This document shows positions 32,260 through 41,902 of a stretch of 52,496 nt of DNA, one piece after another. This DNA is from Candidatus Hopanoidivorans cymbastelae (GTDB taxonomy: Bacteria; Actinomycetota; Acidimicrobiia; Acidimicrobiales; Hopanoidiivorantaceae), in NCBI GenBank assembly GCA_028283145.1, contig JAPYNY010000085.1, positions 1-52,496 of the forward strand, written 5' to 3'. Within the stretch, counting starts at the first letter, position 1, and every line of letters begins with the position of its first letter. The position numbers and the translations under genes are program-made. Below the pieces are notes generated by a model. It was not told the DNA's origin. It was given only the letters and a program-made list of their open reading frames with translations, and made no database searches.

Positions 32260-34185
32260 TCAAGTCGCGCATTCTGAGTCGCCCACCATTACTTCATAGG
32301 GCCCAGTCTCGTCAAAGTCGGTGTAGAACTCAGGCGCAACATCAGGAGCCGGAAAGTCATCCAAATCCTTCAGCCCCAACCCGACTTCCTTGGCACCTCC
32401 CGACCGCTCCAACCACTCATGGAACAACTCACCAAGATGCCGCTCGTCCACGAATCGCCGCGCCACGCGCACCACCGCCTCAGGCGCGTTCTTGGCAGGC
32501 AGACGCAATGCCCTCTTGCCGAAGTGGATTTTCTCCTGCCCGACATATCCCCCAAGCAGCATCTGATAGCCGGGGGCGGGCTGGTTGTGCGCCCGTCTTT
32601 CAGCCCCGAAGAAGCCGATGTCAAAGGCGTGGTGTTGCCCGCAAGAGTTGGTGCAGCCTGAGATGTTCGTTCTGATGCCGCCAATGTCAGCCAAGCCTTC
32701 TTCTTCCAGGCGCTCCCCAATAGCCACAGCCAGCCCACGCGACTGGGTTACAGCCAGGTTGCAGGTGTCAGCCCCAGGGCAAGCCACCACATCACGGGCC
32801 AGTTCAGCCCCAGGCAGAGCCATGTCCAGTTCGGTCAGCCGAGCGAAGAGTTGCGGCAGTTGCCCTTCAGTCAGGTCGCGGAATACCAGATTCTGGCGGT
32901 TGGTCACCCGCACCTCAGCCCCGAAATCCGAAGAGACAGCAGCCAGCCCTCTGAATTGCTCGGAAGTAATGTCTCCCAGCCGAGCCCAGGCGTAAGCCGA
33001 GACGGTGCCCTTGGCTACCCCTCTCACCACGTTGGCATCCGACCAGCGCTCGTAGTCGCCAGGTCGCCGCAGCGTAACCGGCGTGCCCTGACCCATAGGC
33101 GTGGGCACCACTTCAGTGCTGACACCAGCCGGGTCGTCGCCGTGCTCCAACACTTCCTGCGGTATGCCGCCAGGCCAGTTGGCACTGGCCAGCAAAAACC
33201 TGCGCTCGTGAAAGATGCGTCGGCGCAGCTCGTCAATCCCTAGAGTGTCAACCAGCCATTTCATACGCGCCCTGAGTTTGTTGTCGCGGTTGCCGTAGCG
33301 GTCAAACACCCGCACGCAGGCTTCTAGAGTTGGGAGCAGGTCTTCCTTGGAGGTGAAGTCTTCCAACGCGAGCGCTGGATGCGGATTGGCTCCCAGCCCC
33401 CCTGCCACATACACTCTGAAACCACGCTCAGGGGCCGTGCCGTTGGTGGATACGGCGGACGGAGCCGGGGGATCAGAGCCGTTGGATGAAGGGGCAGAAC
33501 CATTGGCAGACGGCACCACACCATTGGCCGCAAAAGCAGACGGAGTGCGCACGGCAGCGATGATGCCAATGTCGTTGAACATGGCCTGCCCGCAATCAGT
33601 GGCACAGCCAGAGAAATTGATCTTGAATTTGCGAGGCAGGCGCTGGGCGATGGGATTGTGCAGGAAGTGTCGGTAAGTAGCTTGTGCCCAAGCGGAAATA
33701 TCTAAAACCTCATGCGGGCAGGCGCCTGCCAGATGGCAACCTTGGACGTTGCGGACAGTGTCGCCACAGGCTTCCCGCGTGGTGAGCCCAACCGAAGCCA
33801 AATCTCTAAGCACAGACGGCACATCATCCAGCTGAACGTAGTGGAACTGGACATTTTGGCGGGTGGTGATATGGCCCCAGCCCCTGGAATAAGTATCAGC
33901 GATATACCCCAGCATGCTCAGCTGTTGCGGACTCAAGATACCAGCCGGAATCTTGACACGCACCATCTGGTTTTCACCGCCTTGGCGCTGCCCGTAAATG
34001 CCGTTAGTCAAGCGGAAGACGCGGAAGACTTCAGCGTCAAGCTCGCCTGAGCGATAGCGAGCCAGTTGAGCCTCGAATTTTTCAATGTCGGCTAGCTGGG
34101 CTGGGTCAAGCTCAGTGTCTGGGGCGAGCGTAGTGCCTGACACTGCCTCTGCAATTTCTGTTTCGTTGTGGGTTATGATTACCAT
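32260..34185 (-). CDS. Ferredoxin-dependent nitrite/sulfite reductase
   Basis: Siroheme and 4Fe-4S enzyme catalysing the six-electron reduction of sulfite to sulfide (nitrite reduction is the alternative). The two cluster-ligating cysteine pairs are CPGADTC and SGCTNSCGQHH, with the earlier VQGCHLAGACP and FSGCATDCGQ characteristic of the family. About 35 Ser/Asn/Pro/Ala-rich residues (ANGVVPSANGSAP onward, near residue 220) are inserted in the first half and absent from typical members. Pairing with cysH and a shared upstream palindrome favour the sulfite role. Start ATG 34185. Confidence 0.92.
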   Translation of the reverse strand: MVIITHNETEIAEAVSGTTLAPDTELDPAQLADIEKFEAQLARYRSGELDAEVFRVFRLTNGIYGQRQGGENQMVRVKIPAGILSPQQLSMLGYIADTYSRGWGHITTRQNVQFHYVQLDDVPSVLRDLASVGLTTREACGDTVRNVQGCHLAGACPHEVLDISAWAQATYRHFLHNPIAQRLPRKFKINFSGCATDCGQAMFNDIGIIAAVRTPSAFAANGVVPSANGSAPSSNGSDPPAPSAVSTNGTAPERGFRVYVAGGLGANPHPALALEDFTSKEDLLPTLEACVRVFDRYGNRDNKLRARMKWLVDTLGIDELRRRIFHERRFLLASANWPGGIPQEVLEHGDDPAGVSTEVVPTPMGQGTPVTLRRPGDYERWSDANVVRGVAKGTVSAYAWARLGDITSEQFRGLAAVSSDFGAEVRVTNRQNLVFRDLTEGQLPQLFARLTELDMALPGAELARDVVACPGADTCNLAVTQSRGLAVAIGERLEEEGLADIGGIRTNISGCTNSCGQHHAFDIGFFGAERRAHNQPAPGYQMLLGGYVGQEKIHFGKRALRLPAKNAPEAVVRVARRFVDERHLGELFHEWLERSGGAKEVGLGLKDLDDFPAPDVAPEFYTDFDETGPYEVMVGDSECAT

Positions 34186-34289
34186 GTTCTTGTAGGCTGT
34201 GTAGTGTGTTTTTTGAACTGCCTTTGTTGGCTGGAACTAGGTCGGAACCAAGCTCGTTAATTCAGTCTAGCAAAAGTTGACAGAATTGG

Positions 34290-34325
34290 TCAAGAATTAT
34301 TCTTGATTATTTTAGTCAAGAATTC
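34290..34325. promoter_or_regulatory. Palindromic operator upstream of sulfite reductase
   Basis: TCAAGAATTATTCTTGA (34290-34306) is a perfect inverted repeat with 8-nt arms around one central T. A third half-site, GTCAAGAATTC, follows at 34315-34325, about 26 nt centre to centre. It lies 105-140 nt before the sulfite reductase start codon, where a sulfur-responsive regulator would bind. The regulator is not encoded nearby. Confidence 0.65.
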
Positions 34326-34448
34326 AAAGTCGGCGGCAGGCCGTAATTTGGAAGCGGCGGATGGCAGGGGAGGGGGGAGATTGTCGGGAGCGGAAGAAGT
34401 TGTTGCGGTGCCGACCAGTGGGGTAGCAGCAAACCGAGCACAGACCTC

Positions 34449-35033
34449 CTACGGCTTGCTATGCACGTGCTGATTCACCCAGCAAAACATGGCTATTCCG
34501 CTAGCCACTCCAGCATTGATTGAGCGGGTTGAGCCAAACTGCGTTATGGCGCAAATCTCCCGGCATACCTTCTGGGCCTCGCTGGACAAGCCCGGCCCCT
34601 CCTGCCCAAAAAGCAACACACAGCTTTCCGGCAGCGAGAATTTTTCTATAGGCACCGACCCCGGCAGGTTGTCAATCCCGATGATGGGCAACGACTCAGA
34701 AGCAGCCCACTCAGCGAAGACATCAACAGTTTCATGGTGGAAGATATGCTGGTAGCGGTCTGTAACCATTGCGCCACGACGATTCCAGCGTTTCTTGCCG
34801 GCTATATGCACAGCTTTGGCCAAAAAGGCGTTGGCATTTCTCACCACAGCGCCAATGTTGAAATCGTGTTGCCAATTCTCAATCGCCACGTGAAAGCTGT
34901 GCCGCCTGCTGTCAAGGTCGGACACAATGGCATCATGCTTCCAGTAGCGATACTTATCAACTACGTTGCGCTGGTCGCCTTCCGCTAAGAGTTGAGGATC
35001 TAGGTTGTCATCAAATTGCCCAGAGGCTGGCAT
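34449..35033 (-). CDS. TrmH/SpoU-family RNA 2'-O-methyltransferase
   Basis: SPOUT-fold methyltransferase that uses SAM to methylate the 2'-OH of tRNA or rRNA. The three family motifs are NIGAVVRNANAF, LLFGQEGPGLS and RSINAGVASGIAMF, which form the trefoil knot. The open frame reaches 35135, but that part overlaps the end of the upstream gene; starts at 35084 and 35033 are both possible and neither has a good ribosome site. 35033 is chosen as the first start after that gene's stop. Target RNA cannot be assigned. Confidence 0.85.
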   Translation of the reverse strand: MPASGQFDDNLDPQLLAEGDQRNVVDKYRYWKHDAIVSDLDSRRHSFHVAIENWQHDFNIGAVVRNANAFLAKAVHIAGKKRWNRRGAMVTDRYQHIFHHETVDVFAEWAASESLPIIGIDNLPGSVPIEKFSLPESCVLLFGQEGPGLSSEAQKVCREICAITQFGSTRSINAGVASGIAMFCWVNQHVHSKP

Positions 35034-35058
35034 GCGTTTGATTAATTCTTGTACCGGA

Positions 35059-37344
35059 CTACGAAATTGCAGCTGTTGCTGCATTAGGGACGATATCAGG
35101 ATATGGGCAACTGCTATCATTTGAAGTCCATGCACGAGCAGAATATGATTTGCCTGCCTCAGTCACAATGGGGTTGAATGTACCACTGCCATCAAACTCA
35201 AGCGCGCTATAAGTGAAACTTCCAGCATCTACGTCAATCATTACTGAAGCATTTCCTATTGTAATCATTGAGTTTGAGAACTCTACCGACACAGAAATTT
35301 CAGCTTCGCCACTACCACCAGGTTGATCATTCCATTTGTCATCAGTATCAGGATCGCCCTCAGGTGGAAGCAGGATATCAAAACATAAATAGTAAGAAAG
35401 TCTGCCCAAAATATAGCGCTCATCATTTGGAGCTAAATTTCCAGTTAGTTCTAGATTATCAGGGTCAAGAGGTGTAAGAGTAACCAAAGTCATATCAATT
35501 TCTGGAATTATAGGTTCTGGTTCATCTGTTATCTCTCGAGAGGTGAATACCCTTTCAGTATTACCATTACGATAAATTGCATTAATACATATGTAATAGC
35601 CTACATTTCCAGTTAATAATGGAAACGTTTCAGTCAAAATAGTACCCATTTCCAAAGTTTTTGGAAGGACTGTCCTGAAAAATATAACTTGATTTTCCAC
35701 GCAATCTGAATCGCTACTTACAATAGCATTATAATGTGAGACTTCAGAGGGGTTAGTAGCTTGCCAGCTAACGCTTACCTCTCTGGCCCCTATAATGGTT
35801 TGCCCTAGAGGTGGTGGAGAAGTCTTTATTCTAACTAGAGAACTTTGCCCTAAGTTAGACATTGATAAAACATCGATGCAATAAGCTTCAACTGTGGTTA
35901 TTTCAGTAATTGCAACTTGATTAGAACCGTTGGAAAGCCTTATCGTCTGGCGATCACTACCGCATGATGGGGCGAATCCCACTTCATATTCATCAACTAG
36001 AGCATTTGCTTCAAGTTCAGGAGCATCCCATAAAATCACAAGCCTTGTAGGTGTTTCCCAACGAAACCTGACATTTCTGGGTGGAGCAGGTTTTTCAGGT
36101 TGGCCAGTATTAACCCAAGTTATGATTTTAGACCTTTGACTAATACCAAGATCATTGGTAGCCAATGCCCAAATTGAATAATTTTTTTCGCTTTCATCCA
36201 CAGCACTGACAGGTAAAGTTTTTTCGCAACCAGTGAAAGTTAGACTTTCTTCTGTTTGTGGCTTTCCAACTTCCGCCCAGAAGAAAGTAAAAAAAGTGTT
36301 GTTGTCAGTCTCATCGATATCACATGGTTTAGATGTTATGCTGATGTATGGGAGAGTTTGAGTTGATAGACCTGTTGATACACCTACAGGCATAACAGAA
36401 AATTCTGGCATAGCTGGTGCGCCAAATATACCTTCAAATGTAATGCTATTCTCACTAAAATTGTCATTATCTATACAATCTTCTTTACTTTCAGAAAGAT
36501 TCATCCTTGAGACAGTTAGCTCGATAACATAAATTTCGTTAGCTTCAGGAAAAGTTGCTGGAGGACTCTCATGTAAATCTGGTTGCATTGCAATATTGGG
36601 GATTTCTTGTGTGAAGTCGCCGGTATTCGAAGAATTCACACAAAGTAAGTAGTCATCATCCGTGATCAAGCCGTCATTCTGGTAATCAATAAGAAAGCGA
36701 TAAACTGTTACTTCTCCAGTATCTTCCCAAGACACGACAATGGCATTTTCAGTGCTAGATGTCTGCACATTTTGTGGAAATAGTGCCTGGCTACTCAAAT
36801 CTAAGGGAATTGGAACTCCAAGGAAGCCTCCAACATTTGAAACATTTATAGTAAAGACAAGTTCGTATCCTGTGTCATCGCTGACCATAAAGTCATCCCA
36901 CATGCAAGTATTACTTGTAGAGAAGTGATCGTTAGTTGGATTGATAGGTCTTGACTCTTCTATATCTAGATAGTAGTCACAGGAACTTGGTGCCGTGGTT
37001 GCAACGCCATCAACTTCACGAACTCCCGGTGAGTAACCCTGCAAAGTATTTTCTCCGACGTAGCTAGGTGCATCCCATGAAATTTCGATATCAAAGGCAT
37101 CTTCTCTATCAAGGGCAGACACGTTTATTTCCAAATTCTGGGGGCCTGCAGGTTCACCAAAAAATGTTTCAGACCCGCCAACAATATTATCTGTGCTATC
37201 TCTCAAAACAGCATAGACAACAGTAAAAGTTATAGTGGCAGCCAGTACTAAAATAGCAATAATTATCAGGGTTTGCATAGTGTAACCCCTCTCCGATTGA
37301 GTCTGCCAGCGTTGTGAAGCGCCAAAAAATTTCTGGTGATCCAT
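35059..37344 (-). CDS. Prepilin-like surface protein with fibronectin-type domains, second of pair
   Basis: A 761-residue protein with a prepilin-like N-terminus: ERGYTMQTLIIIAILVL followed by a hydrophobic helix to about residue 45. The peptidase-type Gly-aromatic-Thr junction is present, but the usual Glu at position +5 of pilins is Thr. The rest is predicted extracellular, beta-rich, with several fibronectin type III-like units (for example APPRNVRFRWETPTRLVILW then YEVGF) and many cysteines. Strongly A+T-rich. It is a paralogue of the preceding gene, of identical length, and its start overlaps that gene's stop by one base (TAATG). Likely a pseudopilin-tethered adhesin. Confidence 0.7.
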   Translation of the reverse strand: MDHQKFFGASQRWQTQSERGYTMQTLIIIAILVLAATITFTVVYAVLRDSTDNIVGGSETFFGEPAGPQNLEINVSALDREDAFDIEISWDAPSYVGENTLQGYSPGVREVDGVATTAPSSCDYYLDIEESRPINPTNDHFSTSNTCMWDDFMVSDDTGYELVFTINVSNVGGFLGVPIPLDLSSQALFPQNVQTSSTENAIVVSWEDTGEVTVYRFLIDYQNDGLITDDDYLLCVNSSNTGDFTQEIPNIAMQPDLHESPPATFPEANEIYVIELTVSRMNLSESKEDCIDNDNFSENSITFEGIFGAPAMPEFSVMPVGVSTGLSTQTLPYISITSKPCDIDETDNNTFFTFFWAEVGKPQTEESLTFTGCEKTLPVSAVDESEKNYSIWALATNDLGISQRSKIITWVNTGQPEKPAPPRNVRFRWETPTRLVILWDAPELEANALVDEYEVGFAPSCGSDRQTIRLSNGSNQVAITEITTVEAYCIDVLSMSNLGQSSLVRIKTSPPPLGQTIIGAREVSVSWQATNPSEVSHYNAIVSSDSDCVENQVIFFRTVLPKTLEMGTILTETFPLLTGNVGYYICINAIYRNGNTERVFTSREITDEPEPIIPEIDMTLVTLTPLDPDNLELTGNLAPNDERYILGRLSYYLCFDILLPPEGDPDTDDKWNDQPGGSGEAEISVSVEFSNSMITIGNASVMIDVDAGSFTYSALEFDGSGTFNPIVTEAGKSYSARAWTSNDSSCPYPDIVPNAATAAIS

Positions 37345-39629
37345 TATGGTGTTCCAGTTGCTGTAACTGTTGCCGGTTCTGAAGCACGATCAGTATAAAT
37401 TGCAAAAATAGTTACTTCCAGTTGTATGTCTGTATCAACGTCATCAGGTACGGTGCATTCACCCGCCAAGTTGTCACTGTTAATTGTACAAATAATCTCC
37501 TTGTCATCTGTATCAAGGCGATTATCATGGTTAAAACTAATTATATGATCTCCGTCTTCATCTACTTCTAGAGATGAAGTCACAGTGGCTTGCGTCCCAT
37601 CATCTCTGAACAGCGTAAAGGTTGCCAAATAAAGTTCAAAATTATCTATATTTGACGGAGCAGCCCATCTAACTGTCCAGTTCATATCCACACCGCTGTT
37701 GTACATTAGCATTGGACTCCCAGGCATTATATCACTTGGACTAATATTACTAGTTGCAGATGTTGTCATAGCGTTTGCTACAACTGGGAATGAAGCAAAT
37801 GGTGATGCATTATTACCTATTTCCTTTCTAGTGGCATCGCAATTCGTGCCGGCGATTACTTCTACTGTGTATTCTGTATCTTCATCAAGAGCACTAACTA
37901 TAATTTCTGTTTCAAGGCCTATATCAACAGGGGCATCCCTGCAGATGACAATGTCTTCAGAAGTGCATGTTGTATTGGGAAAGAGATCTGGTGGGTCAGT
38001 ACAATTAGTTTCCTTGAAAATACGTATTTTATATTGATCATCCAAAGTTAAACCAATTGAAGGGGGTTGGCAAGTGTTACTTTCAAGACAAAAACTTTCA
38101 AATTGGCAGTATCTTGCTTGGTTGGGTTTCATAATATTTATTTTCAATTCATCACCTCTTGGAATAACGGAAAGATTGGGGGTAAGATATCTATGTTCTG
38201 TAGCGACGGTAGTGCAAACTTCTAATGGATCGCTAATACCTTGAGAGTTGCGTGCCCATAGTGAAAAGTTATAGGCAACTCCGTTGTTTAAACTTAAGAT
38301 AATTGGGTCTTCTGTGAACTCCCGTGATTCAACTGTTCCAGTTCCATCTGCTCTATTCCATTGGAAGAGATAGGAATCTACAGAGGCATCTGAAGTCCAG
38401 TCAATTGTAAAACTAACTAGTTCTTCGGTTAAATCACTTTCCACTAATGGCTGTGCATTAAATGAACTGGGATCTGAGTCAGTTGGAAATATAGAAGAGA
38501 TCGTTGGGGTTTCAGGAATTTTAAATGACTCAAAAGTTAGGTCTAATAATTCAATGACTGAATTTTCGTCACCAGAGATAACTTCATCAGGGTTGCGACA
38601 ATCGGATTCATTTTGAAAAACGTTGTCACTATTTAAAGCATCTTCCCTTATCATCTCTATATCGCCTGCTATTATTATTTGAGGTGTGATTCTTATGTCA
38701 AATAGTTTATTATCTAGCCTATTATCCATAGTAGACAATATAAAAAAATTGTTAAAAGTGCAATCTGTATTCATTGGCTCATATTCATAAAGATCTGGTC
38801 GGTCATCACCTGCCGCTCTAGATCTCTGTTCAACTTGGTAGATCAGTCTTTCATGGTCATTTGTTCCTAAATATTCTGGGTTCTCCCAAGATATCATCAA
38901 ACGTTGTAGGGTTCCTAGTTCTATCGATCTGACTTCAAGAATTTCAGGTACTGTAGGAGTCTTAGAGATTGTAAAGCGGTGCTCTGCAGATATGCCGTCG
39001 ATTTCTGTTCCATCAGCCTCGCACGGTGTGATTGGGCTTGGCTCTGGACAAGTGAATGCACTCACTCTTATGAGGCAGTGTATTGTCAGGTAATCGTCAT
39101 AATCTATGGTGGATCCCAAAACGTCTTGGCGATTTCCGACTAATTCAATCTGTAGTAATTCTGGTCGCATAAGTTCTTCGGGCATATCTGTGTCAGGTAT
39201 GGTAACATCTTCCAAGTCTGAGCCTTCACTGTCTTCGCAATGATGGGTGGTTTTATAGCCCAACAAAGTGGGTGAACCAGCCAACTGAGGTTGTCCAGTA
39301 TAAAGCGGAGGTGACCAGCGTACTCTAGCTGAAGGAATATATTCTGGGTTGTCAGCATCAGGGTCATCAGTATGCAAATAGTGCTCAACGGAAAATCCGT
39401 GGGGGCGTGTGGGGGCGTTATCTCCTGTAAGGTCGGCAAAGGCTCGCACGTCAGTGTTGGTTGTGATAGCTCTGTATAGCACAACACTGGCTAACACAGC
39501 TGTTGAGAGCAAGATAGCTGAGACAATTACGGTTTGCAGTGTGTAGCCACGGGTATCTCTTGAAGTCGGGCTGGAGGCCTGAAACCTTGCCTGCCTAGCA
39601 AGCCAGTGTTTTTTAAATAGGGAAATCAT
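37344..39629 (-). CDS. Prepilin-like surface protein with fibronectin-type domains, first of pair
   Basis: Also 761 residues. After a basic leader, residues 30-55 read TRGYTLQTVIVSAILLSTAV, a pilin-like Gly-Tyr-Thr-Leu junction and membrane helix with Thr instead of Glu at +5. Downstream are beta-sandwich repeats of fibronectin type III character (RLMISWENPEYLG, FTIDWTSDASVDSYLFQW, MNWTVRWAAPSNIDNFELY) and scattered cysteines. Its ATG overlaps the stop of the TadE/G-like gene by 4 nt (ATGA), so all three genes are translationally coupled. No pilus ATPase or prepilin peptidase is encoded in the window. Confidence 0.7.
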   Translation of the reverse strand: MISLFKKHWLARQARFQASSPTSRDTRGYTLQTVIVSAILLSTAVLASVVLYRAITTNTDVRAFADLTGDNAPTRPHGFSVEHYLHTDDPDADNPEYIPSARVRWSPPLYTGQPQLAGSPTLLGYKTTHHCEDSEGSDLEDVTIPDTDMPEELMRPELLQIELVGNRQDVLGSTIDYDDYLTIHCLIRVSAFTCPEPSPITPCEADGTEIDGISAEHRFTISKTPTVPEILEVRSIELGTLQRLMISWENPEYLGTNDHERLIYQVEQRSRAAGDDRPDLYEYEPMNTDCTFNNFFILSTMDNRLDNKLFDIRITPQIIIAGDIEMIREDALNSDNVFQNESDCRNPDEVISGDENSVIELLDLTFESFKIPETPTISSIFPTDSDPSSFNAQPLVESDLTEELVSFTIDWTSDASVDSYLFQWNRADGTGTVESREFTEDPIILSLNNGVAYNFSLWARNSQGISDPLEVCTTVATEHRYLTPNLSVIPRGDELKINIMKPNQARYCQFESFCLESNTCQPPSIGLTLDDQYKIRIFKETNCTDPPDLFPNTTCTSEDIVICRDAPVDIGLETEIIVSALDEDTEYTVEVIAGTNCDATRKEIGNNASPFASFPVVANAMTTSATSNISPSDIMPGSPMLMYNSGVDMNWTVRWAAPSNIDNFELYLATFTLFRDDGTQATVTSSLEVDEDGDHIISFNHDNRLDTDDKEIICTINSDNLAGECTVPDDVDTDIQLEVTIFAIYTDRASEPATVTATGTP

Positions 39630-40645
39630 GCAGGCACGCCACCTTCAAACAGAGGGACAACGGCAGCAGCTGAAGCTTCGCGCGCTGAAGCTTGTGCCAA
39701 GAAACTACCAACTCCTTCGGCTACATCACATCTACGCCCAGGATTTCTGGACAGAGCTGCACATTGGGCCAGCCTCAAGTTGGCCCCTTGGCTATAATCG
39801 CAAAGCAGATGCACCTGAATCTGCCCGACAGGTTCGTCTGCCCCCAGCGGGTCTAGCATGGTGGATTCAAAACCTGTGCCAAAGTTGCTGGCGGGGGAGC
39901 GCAGTGAAAGAGTATTGCCGGCAAAATCTTGGCGTTCGCTGGGCTGCAGAGGAAAAAAGGGCGCATCTAGGGCATCTGGGTCTGGAGCTTGTGGAGTATC
40001 AGTGTTAGGGTCATTATCAGGATCAGGGTTGCCAAATATATCATCTAGAGTCACTCCGGCAGCATCGGCACCCCTGTCGGGCCAGAATTGAGTGTTCAGC
40101 AGCACCGAGCCTATCCCATAGGCGTAAATCAAACCGCCTTCGTAGTCCAGATACTCCACTACCATTCCCGTGGCATTGGTATTGAGGCAAAATAATCTGC
40201 GGTTGTCCAAGAGCAGGGAACGAATGGTCGTTTCCACTATCAAGCCGACCTCCCTCAGTGTGCAAGGTTCCTTGACAGTTGCTGTGGCCCCGGACGCTTC
40301 CCGTGCGGCAGAGCCGACTGGCAGGGATTCGGCAGGTGTCAGATTAACGCAGTTGGCTCCGGCCCTGGCAGCACTGGTGGCTGCCCACGCTAGGTCGTGG
40401 TCGGCTTGGGAAAGTCGGCTGTTGAACAAAGTAAGCCCAGTCAGCAGCAAAAGCGGAACGGCCATTATGAGGACGGTAATGCCACCGACCACGCCTGCTT
40501 GATCATCTCTGGGTGGGGCATCAACGGAATCGGAGCTGGGTGTGTGGGCTGTGGCGTCTTTGGTGGCGTTGTGGCTGGCTAGTGATTTGAATTGTAGTTG
40601 CTGCAAGAGGCCCTTGATTTTTTGCCGCCGGCTTGAAGTTGCCAT
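39626..40645 (-). CDS. TadE/TadG-like pilus-associated membrane protein
   Basis: A 339-residue protein with one N-terminal membrane helix (GGITVLIMAVPLLLLTGLTL, about residues 54-73) followed by HDLAWAATSAARAGANCV, the helix typical of TadE/TadG-like pseudopilins where newly exported protein packs against the pilus. The rest is extracytoplasmic, Asp/Pro-rich (PDPDNDPNTDTPQAPDPD). First gene of the three-gene surface operon. The A+T-rich sequence just upstream contains TATAAT seven bases before the ATG with no Shine-Dalgarno, which suggests a leaderless transcript. G+C content is higher than in the two genes it precedes. Confidence 0.65.
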   Translation of the reverse strand: MATSSRRQKIKGLLQQLQFKSLASHNATKDATAHTPSSDSVDAPPRDDQAGVVGGITVLIMAVPLLLLTGLTLFNSRLSQADHDLAWAATSAARAGANCVNLTPAESLPVGSAAREASGATATVKEPCTLREVGLIVETTIRSLLLDNRRLFCLNTNATGMVVEYLDYEGGLIYAYGIGSVLLNTQFWPDRGADAAGVTLDDIFGNPDPDNDPNTDTPQAPDPDALDAPFFPLQPSERQDFAGNTLSLRSPASNFGTGFESTMLDPLGADEPVGQIQVHLLCDYSQGANLRLAQCAALSRNPGRRCDVAEGVGSFLAQASAREASAAAVVPLFEGGVPA

Positions 40646-40651
40646 TTACCG

Positions 40652-40657
40652 AATTAT
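40652..40657 (-). promoter_or_regulatory. -10 element, possibly leaderless, of the pilin-like operon
   Basis: On the minus strand TATAAT is followed by TCGGTAA and ATG, so transcription would start at or next to the start codon. No convincing -35 box at the right distance. Confidence 0.4.
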
Positions 40658-40775
40658 ATATTGTAAAAGCAAAAAATAGATTACATTCTGGGAAGATTTT
40701 TTGAAATTTGGGGACTATGTACTTTACTGGCCGGTTTTGGGGTTTTGGATTTGGTGGCGGTGTTTTGGTGCTGAA

Positions 40776-41813
40776 TGTCAGACTCCTAGGTGATAATGGT
40801 TTTTATGGCTATACGTAAGTGGATTGTGAGCAGGTAGGTTCGCAGGTTTGAGCGCCGTGATAGTGTCAGTGTTTTGGAGTTGTTCCCCGACGACGAGGCT
40901 GCTGAGGACTGGCTCGCCTAGGTGCGCTGGCCTGATGGGGTGCTCAGCTGCGATTGCAGCAGCAGTCGGGTGTCTGTGCCGTCGCATCGGCAGATGCGGT
41001 GGCGTTACCGTCAGTGCCGTGGGTTCTCTTCCATCAAAAAGGGCACTGTGATGTGGTTATCTAAAACAGGTGTGTGCAATTAGCTGGTCGCCAATCTCAA
41101 GAGGGTGTCGAGCAGGAAATCGGCCAGGGACCCGAGCATCATGCAGAAGTCGGCGTGGCATATGAACCATCGCATACGAAAAGCGTTTGAGCAAGGCAGA
41201 TCTGAGCTTCTATGCGGCATAGTTGAGGCGAATGAGACCTATGTAGGTGGCAGGGAGCGCAATAAGCACAACTAGCGAAAACAGCGTCTGGGCCGAGGGC
41301 CTGTCGGCAAGGCAGTCATAGCCGGAGCCGTCCTACGAGGCGGCGATATCGCAACTGTGCCTGTCCCTGCGGTAGCCGGTAGGAGTTGGTTAGGTCTTAG
41401 AACGCAACGTCCAGCTAGGGGCGTTGGTGTTCCCTGACTAGCACCGCTCTTGCACAGATCTAGGGTTGGAATATGGGCATACTGTGGTGTCGCACAGAGC
41501 TGACGAATACGTCCGCGGACTGGCGCCCACCAACAACGTCGAGTTGTTTTAGGCTTTGTTCCAACGAAACATGGTACGGCGCCGTACCACTACATGAGTG
41601 CCAAGCACTTGGTTAGGTCTATATTAATGGAAAAGTACACTCGGCACTGCTGGTACCGCCAGCGCACCTAGTAAACTACCTGTTCAGTGTTCTCATTGTC
41701 AAAAAAAGTCTCAAAAGCTCGAAAACACTGATGCTCGCCGAGGCAAACAGTGTCCAGCCGATTGCCTGCTGAGAGCCCAACCTCTTGAGTCTAAAACCAT
41801 TATGAGTCTGACA
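40776..41813 (+). mobile_element. Degenerate IS1595-family (ISXO2-like) insertion sequence
   Basis: A 1038-bp element bounded by inverted repeats: TGTCAGACTC at 40776-40785 and its complement at 41804-41813, each followed inward by ATAATGGTTTT (after a 7-nt insertion on the left). Length and the encoded transposase remnant fit IS1595. No target-site duplication was seen. Confidence 0.75.
40805..41671 (+). pseudogene. IS1595-family transposase, dead
   Basis: Translating one phase through stop codons gives the family pattern: LFPDDEAAEDWLA, RWPDGVLSCDCSSSRVS (degenerate zinc ribbon), RQCRGFSSIKKGTVMW, SAWHMNHRIRKAFEQG, VEANETYVGGRERNKHN (first catalytic region), then DEYVRGLAPTNNVELF and MSAKHL. 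At least five TAG stops interrupt it, and a frameshift lies near 41570. Several stops look like single transitions from CAG or TGG codons. It cannot encode an active transposase. Confidence 0.8.
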
Positions 41814-41902
41814 ATTTACCTTGAAAGCACCAGCCACAACAGAAAAAAGGTATGATAAGGCAAAAAATAACATAATGCCAGGTTTCATAAGGAGGTACAG
41901 AA

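Noticed and set aside
36000-39600. Regular repeats as a CRISPR array or tandem DNA repeat in the prepilin-like genes
   Set aside because: The repetition is at protein fold level only; no DNA repeats of constant length and spacing exist there or elsewhere in the window.
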